Source: DATDAH01 sp963792205 (GTDB lineage Bacteria; Actinomycetota; Acidimicrobiia; Acidimicrobiales; DATDAH01). Taken from it: DNA of 64,000 nucleotides. The notes beneath the pieces were generated by a model. It was not told where the DNA came from. It saw only the letters and a list, made by a program, of their open reading frames with translations, and did no database searches. Location: assembly GCA_963792205.1 (NCBI GenBank), contig CAWBVI010000004.1, forward strand, positions 434,001 through 498,000, read 5' to 3'. The first letter of the stretch is position 1, and each line of letters begins with the position of its first letter. Positions 52,109-60,012 of this stretch are shown piece after piece. Both the position numbers and the translations under genes were made by a program.

Positions 52109-54155
52109 GGCGCACCACCAGGCCGCCGAGGGCGTCGACCTCGGCCCGGAAGCCGGGTTCCAGGGGCAGGGTCGAGCCGAACTCCTCGACCACCGCCGGG
52201 CCGTCGACCCCGTCCCCGGGCCGCAGCTGCGCCCGGTCGAACACGACGGCGTCCACCGGCTCACCGCCGTAGACGACGGTGCGGGTGCCGGTGCGGGCCC
52301 GACCGGGGTCACCGTCACCGGCCGCCGGAAGGGCCAGTTCGGGGCGCTCGATGGGGCCGATCCCGGTGACCCGCAGGTTCACCCACTCGGTCGGGTGGTC
52401 CGGGCGGTCGCCGTAGCCGTAGCCGTAGACCCGCTCGTGCTCGGCGTCGAACGCGGCACGGACGGCGCGGACGAAGGCGTCGTCGACGGCACCGGATGGA
52501 GCGGCGACCGGGACCTCGAAGGCCTGGCCGAAGTAGCGGAGGTCGGCGCCCCGTACGACCTGGCACGCGCCGGGGTCGAAGCCCTGGCGGTCGAGGGCCT
52601 CGGTGGCCTCGGCCTCGAGCCGGGCGTACGTGTCGGCCAGCTCGGCCGGAACCAGGTCGACGCTCCGTCGGACCAGCGTCTGGACCTTGTCGACCCGGAC
52701 GTCGACGACGAGCAGGCCGAGGGCGGACAGCGTCCCCGGGTCCGGCGGCACGAGGGCCACGGGCAGGTCGAGGGCGTCCAGCAGCGCGCACACGAGCAGC
52801 GGGCCGGAGCCGCCGAAGGCACAGAGGGCGAAGTCCCGGACATCCAGCCCTCGGCGGACGCTGACCCGGCGGATGGCGTTGGCCTGGTCCCAGGCGGCCA
52901 GCCGGATGACCCCCTCGGCGGCCTCGGTGGCCGACAGCCCCAGCTGGGCGCCGAGCGTGGCCAGGCCCGTGGTTGCCGCCGTGGCATCCAGCGGCACCCG
53001 GCCGCCGAGGAGGTGGGCCGGGAGCCGGCCCAGGGCGAGGTGGGCGTCGGTGTGCGTGGGCTCGGTCCCGCCCCGGCCGTAGCAGAGCGGCCCCGGGTCG
53101 GCGCCGGCTGACCGGGGCCCGACCCGCAGCCCGCCCTCGGGCGACAGCCAGGCGATGGAGCCGCCGCCGGTGCCCACGGTGACGACGTCGAGCATCGGCA
53201 CCCGCACAGGGTGGCGGCCGATGGCGCCCTCGGTGGTCACCGCGGGCTCCCCGCCGCGGATGAGGCTGACGTCGGTCGACGTGCCGCCACCGTCGAGGGT
53301 GATGACGTCGGGATGCCCGGCCGCCCGGGCCACCACGGCGGCACCCAACGCCCCGGCCGCGGGCCCGGACAGCACGGTGCTGATCGGGCGCCGGGCGACC
53401 TCGTCGGCGCCGGCGACGCCCCCGTTGCTCGTCATCACGTAGAACGACGGCACCTGCCGCTCGGCCAGCCGCTCACCGATGGCGTCGAGGTAGCGGCCGA
53501 CCCGGGGCTTGACCGCAGCGTCGACCAGGGTGGTCACCGTCCGCTCGTACTCCCGGTACTCGCGGAGGACGTCGGAGCTGACCGACACGGCCAGGTCGGG
53601 GGCTTCGGCCGCGAGGATCTCGCGCACCCGCTGCTCGTGGACGGGGTTTGCGTAGGCGTTGATGAGGCAGACGCCCACGGCGTCGAGGCCCTCGGCCCGG
53701 CACCACGCCGCGGCCTCGACGACCGCGGCCTCGTCCAGCGGGCGCACGACCTCGCCGTCCGCGGCGAGGCGCTCGGGCAGCTCCCGCACGAGGTGGAGGG
53801 GGACGATCCGCTCCGGCTTCACCCAGAAGTACGAGTTGCCGTAGCCGTCGGGCACGCTCTGGCGGGCGATCTCCAGGACGTGGCGGAAGCCCTCGGTGAC
53901 GAGCAACCCGAGGGCGCCGACGTCGTCCTCGAGCAAGGCGTTGGTGGCGACCGTGGTGCCGTGGCTGACCTGGCCGATCCCGGCCGCCTCGGCTCCGGCC
54001 TGGGCCACGATGGCGTCGACCCCGCTCACGAAGCCACGCGACGGGTCGTCGGGGGTGGACGGGACCTTGGTGGTGTGGATGGACCCGTCGGCCGGGTCGA
54101 CGGCCACGACGTCGGTGAACGTGCCCCCCGTGTCGATGCCGATGCGCAGGCTCAA
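52101..54155 (-). CDS. hyuA: Hydantoinase A/oxoprolinase family subunit
   Basis: 684-residue ATP-binding subunit. N-terminal ASKHA phosphate loop RIGIDTGGTFTDVVAV, then HGTTVATNALLEDDVG, SNGGVAGADEVARRPI, LDGGGTSTDVSLI and GRGGTEPTHTDAHLALG. The start is a TTG at 54155 whose TTGA overlaps the stop of the upstream nitrilase gene; no ATG/GTG fits better. ATP-driven ring opening with HyuB is the family role. Distinct in fold from the metal hydantoinase at 24273. Confidence 0.85.
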   Translation of the reverse strand: MSLRIGIDTGGTFTDVVAVDPADGSIHTTKVPSTPDDPSRGFVSGVDAIVAQAGAEAAGIGQVSHGTTVATNALLEDDVGALGLLVTEGFRHVLEIARQSVPDGYGNSYFWVKPERIVPLHLVRELPERLAADGEVVRPLDEAAVVEAAAWCRAEGLDAVGVCLINAYANPVHEQRVREILAAEAPDLAVSVSSDVLREYREYERTVTTLVDAAVKPRVGRYLDAIGERLAERQVPSFYVMTSNGGVAGADEVARRPISTVLSGPAAGALGAAVVARAAGHPDVITLDGGGTSTDVSLIRGGEPAVTTEGAIGRHPVRVPMLDVVTVGTGGGSIAWLSPEGGLRVGPRSAGADPGPLCYGRGGTEPTHTDAHLALGRLPAHLLGGRVPLDATAATTGLATLGAQLGLSATEAAEGVIRLAAWDQANAIRRVSVRRGLDVRDFALCAFGGSGPLLVCALLDALDLPVALVPPDPGTLSALGLLVVDVRVDKVQTLVRRSVDLVPAELADTYARLEAEATEALDRQGFDPGACQVVRGADLRYFGQAFEVPVAAPSGAVDDAFVRAVRAAFDAEHERVYGYGYGDRPDHPTEWVNLRVTGIGPIERPELALPAAGDGDPGRARTGTRTVVYGGEPVDAVVFDRAQLRPGDGVDGPAVVEEFGSTLPLEPGFRAEVDALGGLVVRRA

Positions 54156-55066
54156 GTACGACGCTCGAAGTCCGGATGCGGGAAGGGGGCCTTCGCCGGG
54201 GCGGTGAGGTCGTCGGCGTGCTTGGCGTAGAGGTCGAGGTTGCGGTCCTCGAGGTGGTCGAAGACCTGGGGCAGGCCCGACCCGGGACTGATCGTGGCGA
54301 AGTCGGCCGGGTCCAGCCGGGCGCTGACCCACTGCTCCTGACTGGTCCCCCGAGCCAGGACCTGGGCGGTCGGTCCCACGATCATCGAGTTGCCGAAGTA
54401 GAGGAGGCCGCCGGGGTCCCGGCCCACCGCGTTGGTGGCCACGACGAAGGTGTGGTTGTCGTAGGCCCGGGCCCGGTTGGTCAGCTCCCAGATGTCGGCC
54501 GAGCGCATGAATGCCGACGGGCGGACGACGATCTCGGCGCCCTGCACGGCGAGCAGGCGGGTCAGCTCGGGGAAGTCGCCGTCGAAGCAGATGACCACGC
54601 CGATCCGGCCGATGTCGGTCTCGATTACCGGCGCGGCGTCGCCCGGCTCGGCCCACCCGCCGGCCGCCTTGCGCTCCGCCACGAAGAGGTGGGTCTTGCG
54701 GTAGACGCCGAGGACGTCGCCGGTCGGGCCGATGACGGCGGCGCTGTTGAAGACCTGACCGGGCGCCGGCCCCCGCTCGTAGGTGCCCCAGACCACGTGG
54801 ACGCCCAGGCGGCGGGCGGCGGCGGCCAGCGGTTCGGTGGCCGGGCCGGGGATCTCGCTCACCGCGTCCCAGAGGGCCTCGGCGTCGGTGCCCGGGTGGT
54901 AGCCGGTGGTCGCCGACTCCGGCAGCACGATCAGGTCGGCACCGGTGGCCTCCACGCACCGTTCGACCCAAGCGGCCGCCCGCTCCCCCGCCGCCGCCAC
55001 GCCCTCGGCCGAGATCGGTCCCGGCTCCGGTGCCAGCTGCAGGCACGCGGCAGTGATCGGCTCCAT
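54152..55066 (-). CDS. Nitrilase-superfamily amidohydrolase
   Basis: 304-residue carbon-nitrogen hydrolase. Triad: Glu in LIVLPESATTGY, Lys in YRKTHLFVAE, Cys in VVICFDGDFPE. Substrate unknown; as first gene of the nitrilase-HyuA-HyuB operon it may hydrolyse the carbamoyl or amide product of ring opening. ATG 55066 has a GAGAAT box 6 nt upstream; element E8 is 24 nt beyond the start. Confidence 0.85.
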   Translation of the reverse strand: MEPITAACLQLAPEPGPISAEGVAAAGERAAAWVERCVEATGADLIVLPESATTGYHPGTDAEALWDAVSEIPGPATEPLAAAARRLGVHVVWGTYERGPAPGQVFNSAAVIGPTGDVLGVYRKTHLFVAERKAAGGWAEPGDAAPVIETDIGRIGVVICFDGDFPELTRLLAVQGAEIVVRPSAFMRSADIWELTNRARAYDNHTFVVATNAVGRDPGGLLYFGNSMIVGPTAQVLARGTSQEQWVSARLDPADFATISPGSGLPQVFDHLEDRNLDLYAKHADDLTAPAKAPFPHPDFERRT

Positions 55067-55090
55067 CAGCCCATTCTCGCCCGCCTCGTC

Positions 55091-55140
55091 GTCCTGGCGC
55101 CCGATCGAGGCGTCGGGGCTCCTCGATCGGGCGCCAGAAC
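55091..55140. repeat. Palindromic element E8 (CGCCCGATC subtype)
   Basis: 50 bp with a long stem: GTCCTGGCGCCCGATCGAG pairs with CTCGATCGGGCGCCAGAAC, one mismatch. It lies between divergent genes. Its right end falls at the -35 position of the cyclase promoter (TACGGT 55161-55166). Confidence 0.85.
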
Positions 55141-55160
55141 CGGGATCGAGAGGGGCGGAC

Positions 55161-55172
55161 TACGGTCCGCGG
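55161..55172 (+). promoter_or_regulatory. Leaderless promoter for cyclase gene
   Basis: TACGGT (55161-55166), 6 nt before GTG 55173. The same box follows element E9 at 56612. Confidence 0.5.
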
Positions 55173-56504
55173 GTGGCCATCGAGACCCGCTACGCGGTCA
55201 GTCCCGGCGGCCATGTCGCCTACCAGGTGTCGGGCTCGGGACCGACCGACGTCGTCTTCGTCGCCGAGTGGTGGAACCAGATCGAGACGATGTGGGAGGA
55301 GCCGCTGCTCAGCGGGGCGCTCCACCGCCTCGCGTCGTTCAGCCGCCTCATCTCCCTCGACAACCGCGGCATCGGCCTCTCCGACCCCATCCCGCTCGGA
55401 GCGCCCATGGTGCTCGACGACTGGGTCGAGGACCTCGGCGCCGTCCTGGATGCGGTCGGCTCGACCGACGCCGTGCTCGTGGGTTGCAGCGGAGGTGGAG
55501 CCCTGAGCGCGTTGTTCGCCGCCCGCCACCCCGAGCGGGTCCGCGGCCTCGTGCTGTTCAACACCTACGCCCGATTCGCCCGCGCCCCGGACCACCCCAT
55601 CGGCGTGCCGCCGTCGATCGCGGCGTGGGGCCTCGAACGAATCGAGCAACAGTGGGGAACCGGCGAGCTGCTCGACCTGCTGGCGCCCAGCCTCCGGCAC
55701 GACGACCACATCCGCCAGTGGTGGGCCCGGTACCAGCGCCAGTCCATGAGCCCCGGGACTGCGTCCGCGATCCAGCGGATGCTCTTCGAGCTCGACATCA
55801 GGGACGCCCTGCCGGCCATCGAGGCCCCCACCCTGGTGCTCCACCGGACGGAGGACGCCTTCGTCCGCGTCGACCACGGACGGCACCTCGCCGACCACAT
55901 CCGCGACGCCCGCTTCGTGGGCCTCCCCGGCAACGACCACGTGTTCTTCGCCGGAGACACGGGCGCCTTCCTCGACGAGGTCGAGGGCTTCGTGACCGGG
56001 ACCAAGCCGGGGCCGACCGCCTCACGGGCGATCACCACGATGCTGTTCACCGACATCGTCGGCTCGACGGATCGGGCCGCCGCCGAAGGTGACCACGCCT
56101 GGCGGACGTTGCTCGACCGCCACGACGCCGTGATCCGCCGGGAGCTCGATCGCTACCGCGGCCATGAGGTCGACCGGGCGGGCGACGGCTTCTTTGCCAC
56201 CTTCGACAGCCCCGGGCAGGCCCTCGACTGTGCGCTGGCGGCGAGCGCGGCGATCCGCCAGCTCGGCCTGGCCATCCGGGCCGGCGTCCACACCGGCGAG
56301 GTCGAGCTGCGCCAGGACGGGGTCAGCGGCATGGGCGTGCACGTGGCCGCGCGCGTGGCGGCGCTGGGTGGTGCTGGCGACGTGCTCGCCACCTCCACCG
56401 TCCACGACCTGGTGGTCGGCTCCGGTCTGCACTTCGAGGACCGGGGCCGTCATGCCCTCAAGGGCGTCGAGCGGGAGTGGCAGGTCTACGGCGTCTCGCG
56501 CTGA
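55173..56504 (+). CDS. Alpha/beta hydrolase fused to class III nucleotide cyclase
   Basis: 443-residue two-domain protein. N-terminal alpha/beta hydrolase (about 1-275): LISLDNRGIGLSDP, nucleophile elbow VGCSGGGALSA, His region PGNDHVFFA. C-terminal cyclase domain (about 285-443): metal Asp in MLFTDIVGSTDRAA, GHEVDRAGDGFFATFDSP, GVHTGEVELRQDGVSGMGVHVAARV. Such fusions are known in actinobacteria; the hydrolase part probably senses or hydrolyses an ester and the cyclase makes cAMP. Elements E8 and E9 lie on both sides. Confidence 0.85.
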   Translation: MAIETRYAVSPGGHVAYQVSGSGPTDVVFVAEWWNQIETMWEEPLLSGALHRLASFSRLISLDNRGIGLSDPIPLGAPMVLDDWVEDLGAVLDAVGSTDAVLVGCSGGGALSALFAARHPERVRGLVLFNTYARFARAPDHPIGVPPSIAAWGLERIEQQWGTGELLDLLAPSLRHDDHIRQWWARYQRQSMSPGTASAIQRMLFELDIRDALPAIEAPTLVLHRTEDAFVRVDHGRHLADHIRDARFVGLPGNDHVFFAGDTGAFLDEVEGFVTGTKPGPTASRAITTMLFTDIVGSTDRAAAEGDHAWRTLLDRHDAVIRRELDRYRGHEVDRAGDGFFATFDSPGQALDCALAASAAIRQLGLAIRAGVHTGEVELRQDGVSGMGVHVAARVAALGGAGDVLATSTVHDLVVGSGLHFEDRGRHALKGVEREWQVYGVSR

Positions 56505-56554
56505 AGCGGCGGGTCACTGTCCAAGAACGTGTCCACGGCCTCGGCGACATGGTC

Positions 56555-56604
56555 GGGGTCGCGCCCGATTCGGGCGCCATGACCGCCGGATCGGGCGCCA
56601 GAAC
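56555..56604. repeat. Palindromic element E9 (degraded left arm)
   Basis: 50 bp matched to E8 in its right half (TCGGGCGCCAGAAC); the left terminus has decayed (GGGGTCGCGCCCGA in place of GTTCTGGCGCCCGA). It ends 7 nt before the TACGGT box of the barbiturase-like gene. Confidence 0.7.
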
Positions 56605-56611
56605 GAGGGAG

Positions 56612-56624
56612 TACGGTCCCGCGG
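56612..56624 (+). promoter_or_regulatory. Leaderless promoter for ring-opening amidohydrolase
   Basis: TACGGT (56612-56617), 7 nt before ATG 56625. Element E9 covers the -35 region. Confidence 0.5.
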
Positions 56625-57728
56625 ATGGCGATCGAGGTCCGGAAGGTGGAGATCGGGTCGGTGACCGACGCCTCGGGGATGGCCGCCCTGATCGACGACG
56701 GCGTGTTCACGGCCGACCAGGTGATCGCCGTCGTGGGCAAGACCGAGGGCAACGGCGGGGTCAACGACTTCACCCGCATCCTGGCCGACCAGGCCTTCCG
56801 GGGCGTGCTGGTCGACAAGGGCTCTCGCAGCCCCGCGGAGGCCGCTCAGGTGCCGATGGTGTGGTCGGGCGGGACCGACGGCGTGCTCACCCCGCACGCC
56901 ACGGTCTTCGCCGACGTCGGCGACGACCCCGAGCATCCGCCGGGCGAGGACGGCCGGCTGTCGGTCGGCATCGCCATGAGCGAGATCATCCGGCCGGAGG
57001 ACATCGGGCGGCTGGCCATGGTCGAGACCGTGGCCGCGGCCGTCCGTGAGGCCATGGCCCGGGCGGGCATCGACGATCCGGCCGACGTCCACTACGTCCA
57101 GACCAAGACACCGCTGCTGACGATGGACACCATCAACGACGCCCGCAGCCGGGGCGAGACCGTGGCCACCGAAGAGCCGCTCGACTCCATGAACCTGTCC
57201 AACGGCACCACCGCGCTGGGCATCGCCGTGGCGCTGGGCGAGATCGCCATGCCCGCCGCCGAGGCCATCGGGCACGACACGGATCTCTTCTCGTCGGTGG
57301 CCTCGTGCTCGTCGGGGGTCGAGCTGGACCGGGCGCAGATCGTCGTCGCGGGCAATGCCCGGGGCGTCGGCGGCCGCTACCGGATCGGCCACAGCGTGAT
57401 GGACGACGCCCTCGACCGGGACGGCGTGTACGAGGCCATCGCCTCCGCCGGCCTCTCGCTCCCGGAGCGGCCCACCGCCGACGACCTCGCCGACCGGGTG
57501 GTGAACGTGTTCGTGAAGTGCGAGGCCGACCCCACCGCCCTCCTCCGGGGCCGCCGCCAGGTGGCCCTCGACGACTCCGACGTCCACCACCACCGCCACA
57601 TCAAGGGCGCGGTCGGCGGCGTCGTGGCCTCCGCCCTCGGCGACCCCGCCGTCTTCGTCTCCGTGGCCGCTCTCCACCAGGGTCCCAGCGGCGGCGGTCC
57701 CGTCGCCGCCATCGTCGACCTCGGCTGA
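56625..57728 (+). CDS. Ring-opening amidohydrolase (cyanuric acid amidohydrolase/barbiturase family)
   Basis: 367-residue member of the small AtzD/TrzD/barbiturase family, standard length. Family motifs of the three repeated domains: VVGKTEGNGGVNDFTR, FSSVASCSSGVELDRAQI with a catalytic Ser, NVFVKCEADPTALLRGRRQ, plus GPSGGGPVA at the end. Known members hydrolyse cyanuric acid to carboxybiuret or barbiturate to ureidomalonate with Ser-Lys dyads. Given molybdenum hydroxylase genes nearby, barbiturate or another oxidised ring is the better guess. Confidence 0.88.
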   Translation: MAIEVRKVEIGSVTDASGMAALIDDGVFTADQVIAVVGKTEGNGGVNDFTRILADQAFRGVLVDKGSRSPAEAAQVPMVWSGGTDGVLTPHATVFADVGDDPEHPPGEDGRLSVGIAMSEIIRPEDIGRLAMVETVAAAVREAMARAGIDDPADVHYVQTKTPLLTMDTINDARSRGETVATEEPLDSMNLSNGTTALGIAVALGEIAMPAAEAIGHDTDLFSSVASCSSGVELDRAQIVVAGNARGVGGRYRIGHSVMDDALDRDGVYEAIASAGLSLPERPTADDLADRVVNVFVKCEADPTALLRGRRQVALDDSDVHHHRHIKGAVGGVVASALGDPAVFVSVAALHQGPSGGGPVAAIVDLG

Positions 57729-57745
57729 CCCGCCTCGGTCCGTCC

Positions 57746-58628
57746 ATGAAGGAGCGGGTGCACCTGGGTCGGTGGAGGCGCCCGGAAGCGGAGCAGCGGT
57801 TCCGCGCGATGGAGGACGAGCTCTGGGAGGAGCTCTGCCCCGTACCACCAGAGGCCGGTCGACGTCGACACCGGCCTCGGCCCGACCCGGGTGTACCGGT
57901 GGCCGGGTGAGGGCGAGCCGGTCGTCCTCCTGCACGGCATGGGCGGGACCTCCCTGCAGTGGGCGGGCTATGTCGACCGGCTCGACGACCGGCTGCTGTG
58001 CGCGGTCGACACGATCGGCGACGTCGGCCGCAGCGAGCAGCTCGTGCCGGTCGAGTCTGCGGCCGACCTGGCGCGCTGGCTCGAGGCCGTCCTGGCGGAT
58101 CTCGACCTCGAGAGCGTCCACCTCGTCGGATCCAGCTATGGCGGGTTCCTCGGCCTCAACCTGGCGGCCCACGCGCCCGCGCACGTGCGAACGCTCACCC
58201 TGCTCGAGCCGGTCGGTCTCGTGCCCTTCCGGATGGCTGCTTTCCTCGGGTGGGGTGGCGCGGTGTTGGCGGCGTCACTGCTCCCGGATCGACCGCGCCG
58301 CGCGGCCGCTCGACGGTTGGGGATGCCCGCGCTCGAGGACAAGCGCATCATGCGCATGGCCCTGCACGCCCAGGTCAACCACCCCAGTCGCCTCTTCCCG
58401 GCGGGTCCGGTGACGGCTGAGGAGCTCGGGGCCGTCACCGTGCCCGTGCTCGTCCTCCTCGGCGAGAAGAGCCCGGTGCACCATCCGTCGGAGGTCCGTG
58501 ACCGGGCGATGGAGCTGCTCCCGGACGTGAGGGTCGAGATCGTCCCCGATGCCGGGCACGCCCTTCCCCTGAGCCACACCGACCTCGTGGTCGACCGCCT
58601 CCGAGCCTTCCTGACGTCGAGGCAATAG
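57746..58628 (+). pseudogene. Alpha/beta hydrolase, one frameshift
   Basis: About 293-residue alpha/beta hydrolase. ATG 57746 begins MKERVHLGRWRRPEAEQRFR, typical of its subfamily. One extra G at 57854-57857 must be removed to continue PEAVDVDTGLGPTRVYRWPG. The rest is intact: VVLLHGMGGTSLQWAGYVDR, nucleophile VGSSYGGFLGLNLA, late His in DAGHALPLSH. If the shift is real, only an internal start at 57891 remains, lacking the N-terminal strands. Substrate unknown; the ring-opening cluster context suggests a ureido acid or ester. Confidence 0.78.
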
Positions 58629-58657
58629 CTTGCGGATTCCGCAGGGCATTGCCTCGA
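58617..58657 (+). terminator. Hairpin terminator after alpha/beta hydrolase
   Basis: TCGAGGCAAT (58617-58626) pairs with ATTGCCTCGA (58648-58657), and an inner TGCGG/CCGCA stem lies between. It overlaps the last codons of the hydrolase and precedes the FdrA-like gene. It would separate the two transcription units or attenuate read-through. Confidence 0.6.
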
Positions 58658-58671
58658 GTGAGGACACTGGC

Positions 58672-60009
58672 GTGGTCGAAGCGGTGGAGATCCGGGCGGG
58701 CGAGTACTACGACTCGCTGCGGCTGCTCACCGCCACCAGCGCGGCGCAGGACGTCGACGGGGTCGACGCCGCGCTGGTCGCCATGGCCACGGAGCTCAAC
58801 CTGGGGCTGCTCGCCGACCTGGGGTTCACGCTGGCCGACGAGATCGGCACCGACGACCTCATGGTCGCGATCCGCGCCCGGGACGACGACGCCGTGGCCG
58901 CCGCCCACGCGGCCGTGGCCGAGGCCCTGCGGGCCGTGGCCCGGTCCGAGCGGGTCGCGGAGCAGCCGCCGGCGTCGATCGGACGGGCGGCGAGGACGTC
59001 CCCGGCGGAGATCGCCTTCGTCGCGGTGCCGGGTGAGCACGCCTTCGTGGAGGCGATGGACGCCCTCGACGCCGGCCTCCACGTGATGGTCTTCAGCGAC
59101 AACGTGCCCCTCGAGCAGGAGGTGGTGCTGAAGGCCCGGGCGGAGCAGCTCGGGCTGCTGGCGATGGGCCCCGATTGCGGCACGGTGATCGTCGGCGGTG
59201 TGGGCCTGGGCTTCGCCAACGTCGTGCGGCCGGGTTCGATCAGCCTCGTGGGGGCGTCCGGCACCGGCATCCAGCAGGTCTGCGCCCTGCTCGACGACGC
59301 CGACGTCGGCATCCGCCACGCCATCGGCTGTGGCGGCCGGGATCTGTCCGACACGATCGGTGCCGCCACGACCGTGCGGGCCATGGCCCTGCTCGACGAG
59401 GACCCGGCGACGGAGACGATCGTCGTGGTGGGCAAGGCGCCGGAGCCGAGGGCGGGAGCTGAGCTCGCGGCGGCCGTGAGCGCCTGCGAGACCCGCGTCG
59501 TCTCGGCGATCGGGCGCACCCTCACCGAGGCCGTCCGTGAGCTCGCGGGACCCGGCTGGCAGCCGACCCGGTGGGGCGACCTCGCTCCCGACCCAGGCGG
59601 ACGGCTGGTCGGCCTGTTCTCCGGGGGCACGCTGCGGGACGAAGCGGCGATGCTCACCGGGGCCGACGACCTGCTCGACCTCGGCGCCGACGAGTTCACC
59701 GTCGGCCGGGCCCACCCCATGATCGACCCGACGCTGCGGCGGGAGCACCTCCGCCGGGCCGTCGACGACCCCGAGGTCGGGACCGTCCTGCTCGACGTCG
59801 TGCTCGGGCACGGCGGGCATCCCGACCCGATGGCCGAGCTCGGGCCGGAGCTGGCCCGGTTGACCGCCCGCGGGGGGCGAGCGGTGGTCTCCCTCTGCGC
59901 CACGCGGGACGACCCGCAGGGCCGGGAGCGCCAAGCCGAGGCCGCGGTGGCCGCCGGCGCCGCCGTCTTCCTCTCCAACGCCGAAGCCGCCATGGCGGTG
60001 GCGCCATGA
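58672..60009 (+). CDS. FdrA-like protein (SucD-related)
   Basis: 445-residue protein related to FdrA, which resembles succinyl-CoA synthetase alpha subunits. Signatures: EIRAGEYYDSLRLLTATSAA, VMVFSDNVPLEQEVVLKARA, MGPDCGTVIVGGVGLGFANV, SLVGASGTGIQQV. In E. coli, FdrA with a DUF1116 partner belongs to the allantoin route and has been connected with carbamoyl transfer to oxamate. GTG 58672 chosen because the conserved N-terminus begins there. The DUF1116 gene follows 3 nt later. Confidence 0.82.
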   Translation: MVEAVEIRAGEYYDSLRLLTATSAAQDVDGVDAALVAMATELNLGLLADLGFTLADEIGTDDLMVAIRARDDDAVAAAHAAVAEALRAVARSERVAEQPPASIGRAARTSPAEIAFVAVPGEHAFVEAMDALDAGLHVMVFSDNVPLEQEVVLKARAEQLGLLAMGPDCGTVIVGGVGLGFANVVRPGSISLVGASGTGIQQVCALLDDADVGIRHAIGCGGRDLSDTIGAATTVRAMALLDEDPATETIVVVGKAPEPRAGAELAAAVSACETRVVSAIGRTLTEAVRELAGPGWQPTRWGDLAPDPGGRLVGLFSGGTLRDEAAMLTGADDLLDLGADEFTVGRAHPMIDPTLRREHLRRAVDDPEVGTVLLDVVLGHGGHPDPMAELGPELARLTARGGRAVVSLCATRDDPQGRERQAEAAVAAGAAVFLSNAEAAMAVAP

Positions 60010-60012
60010 ACG

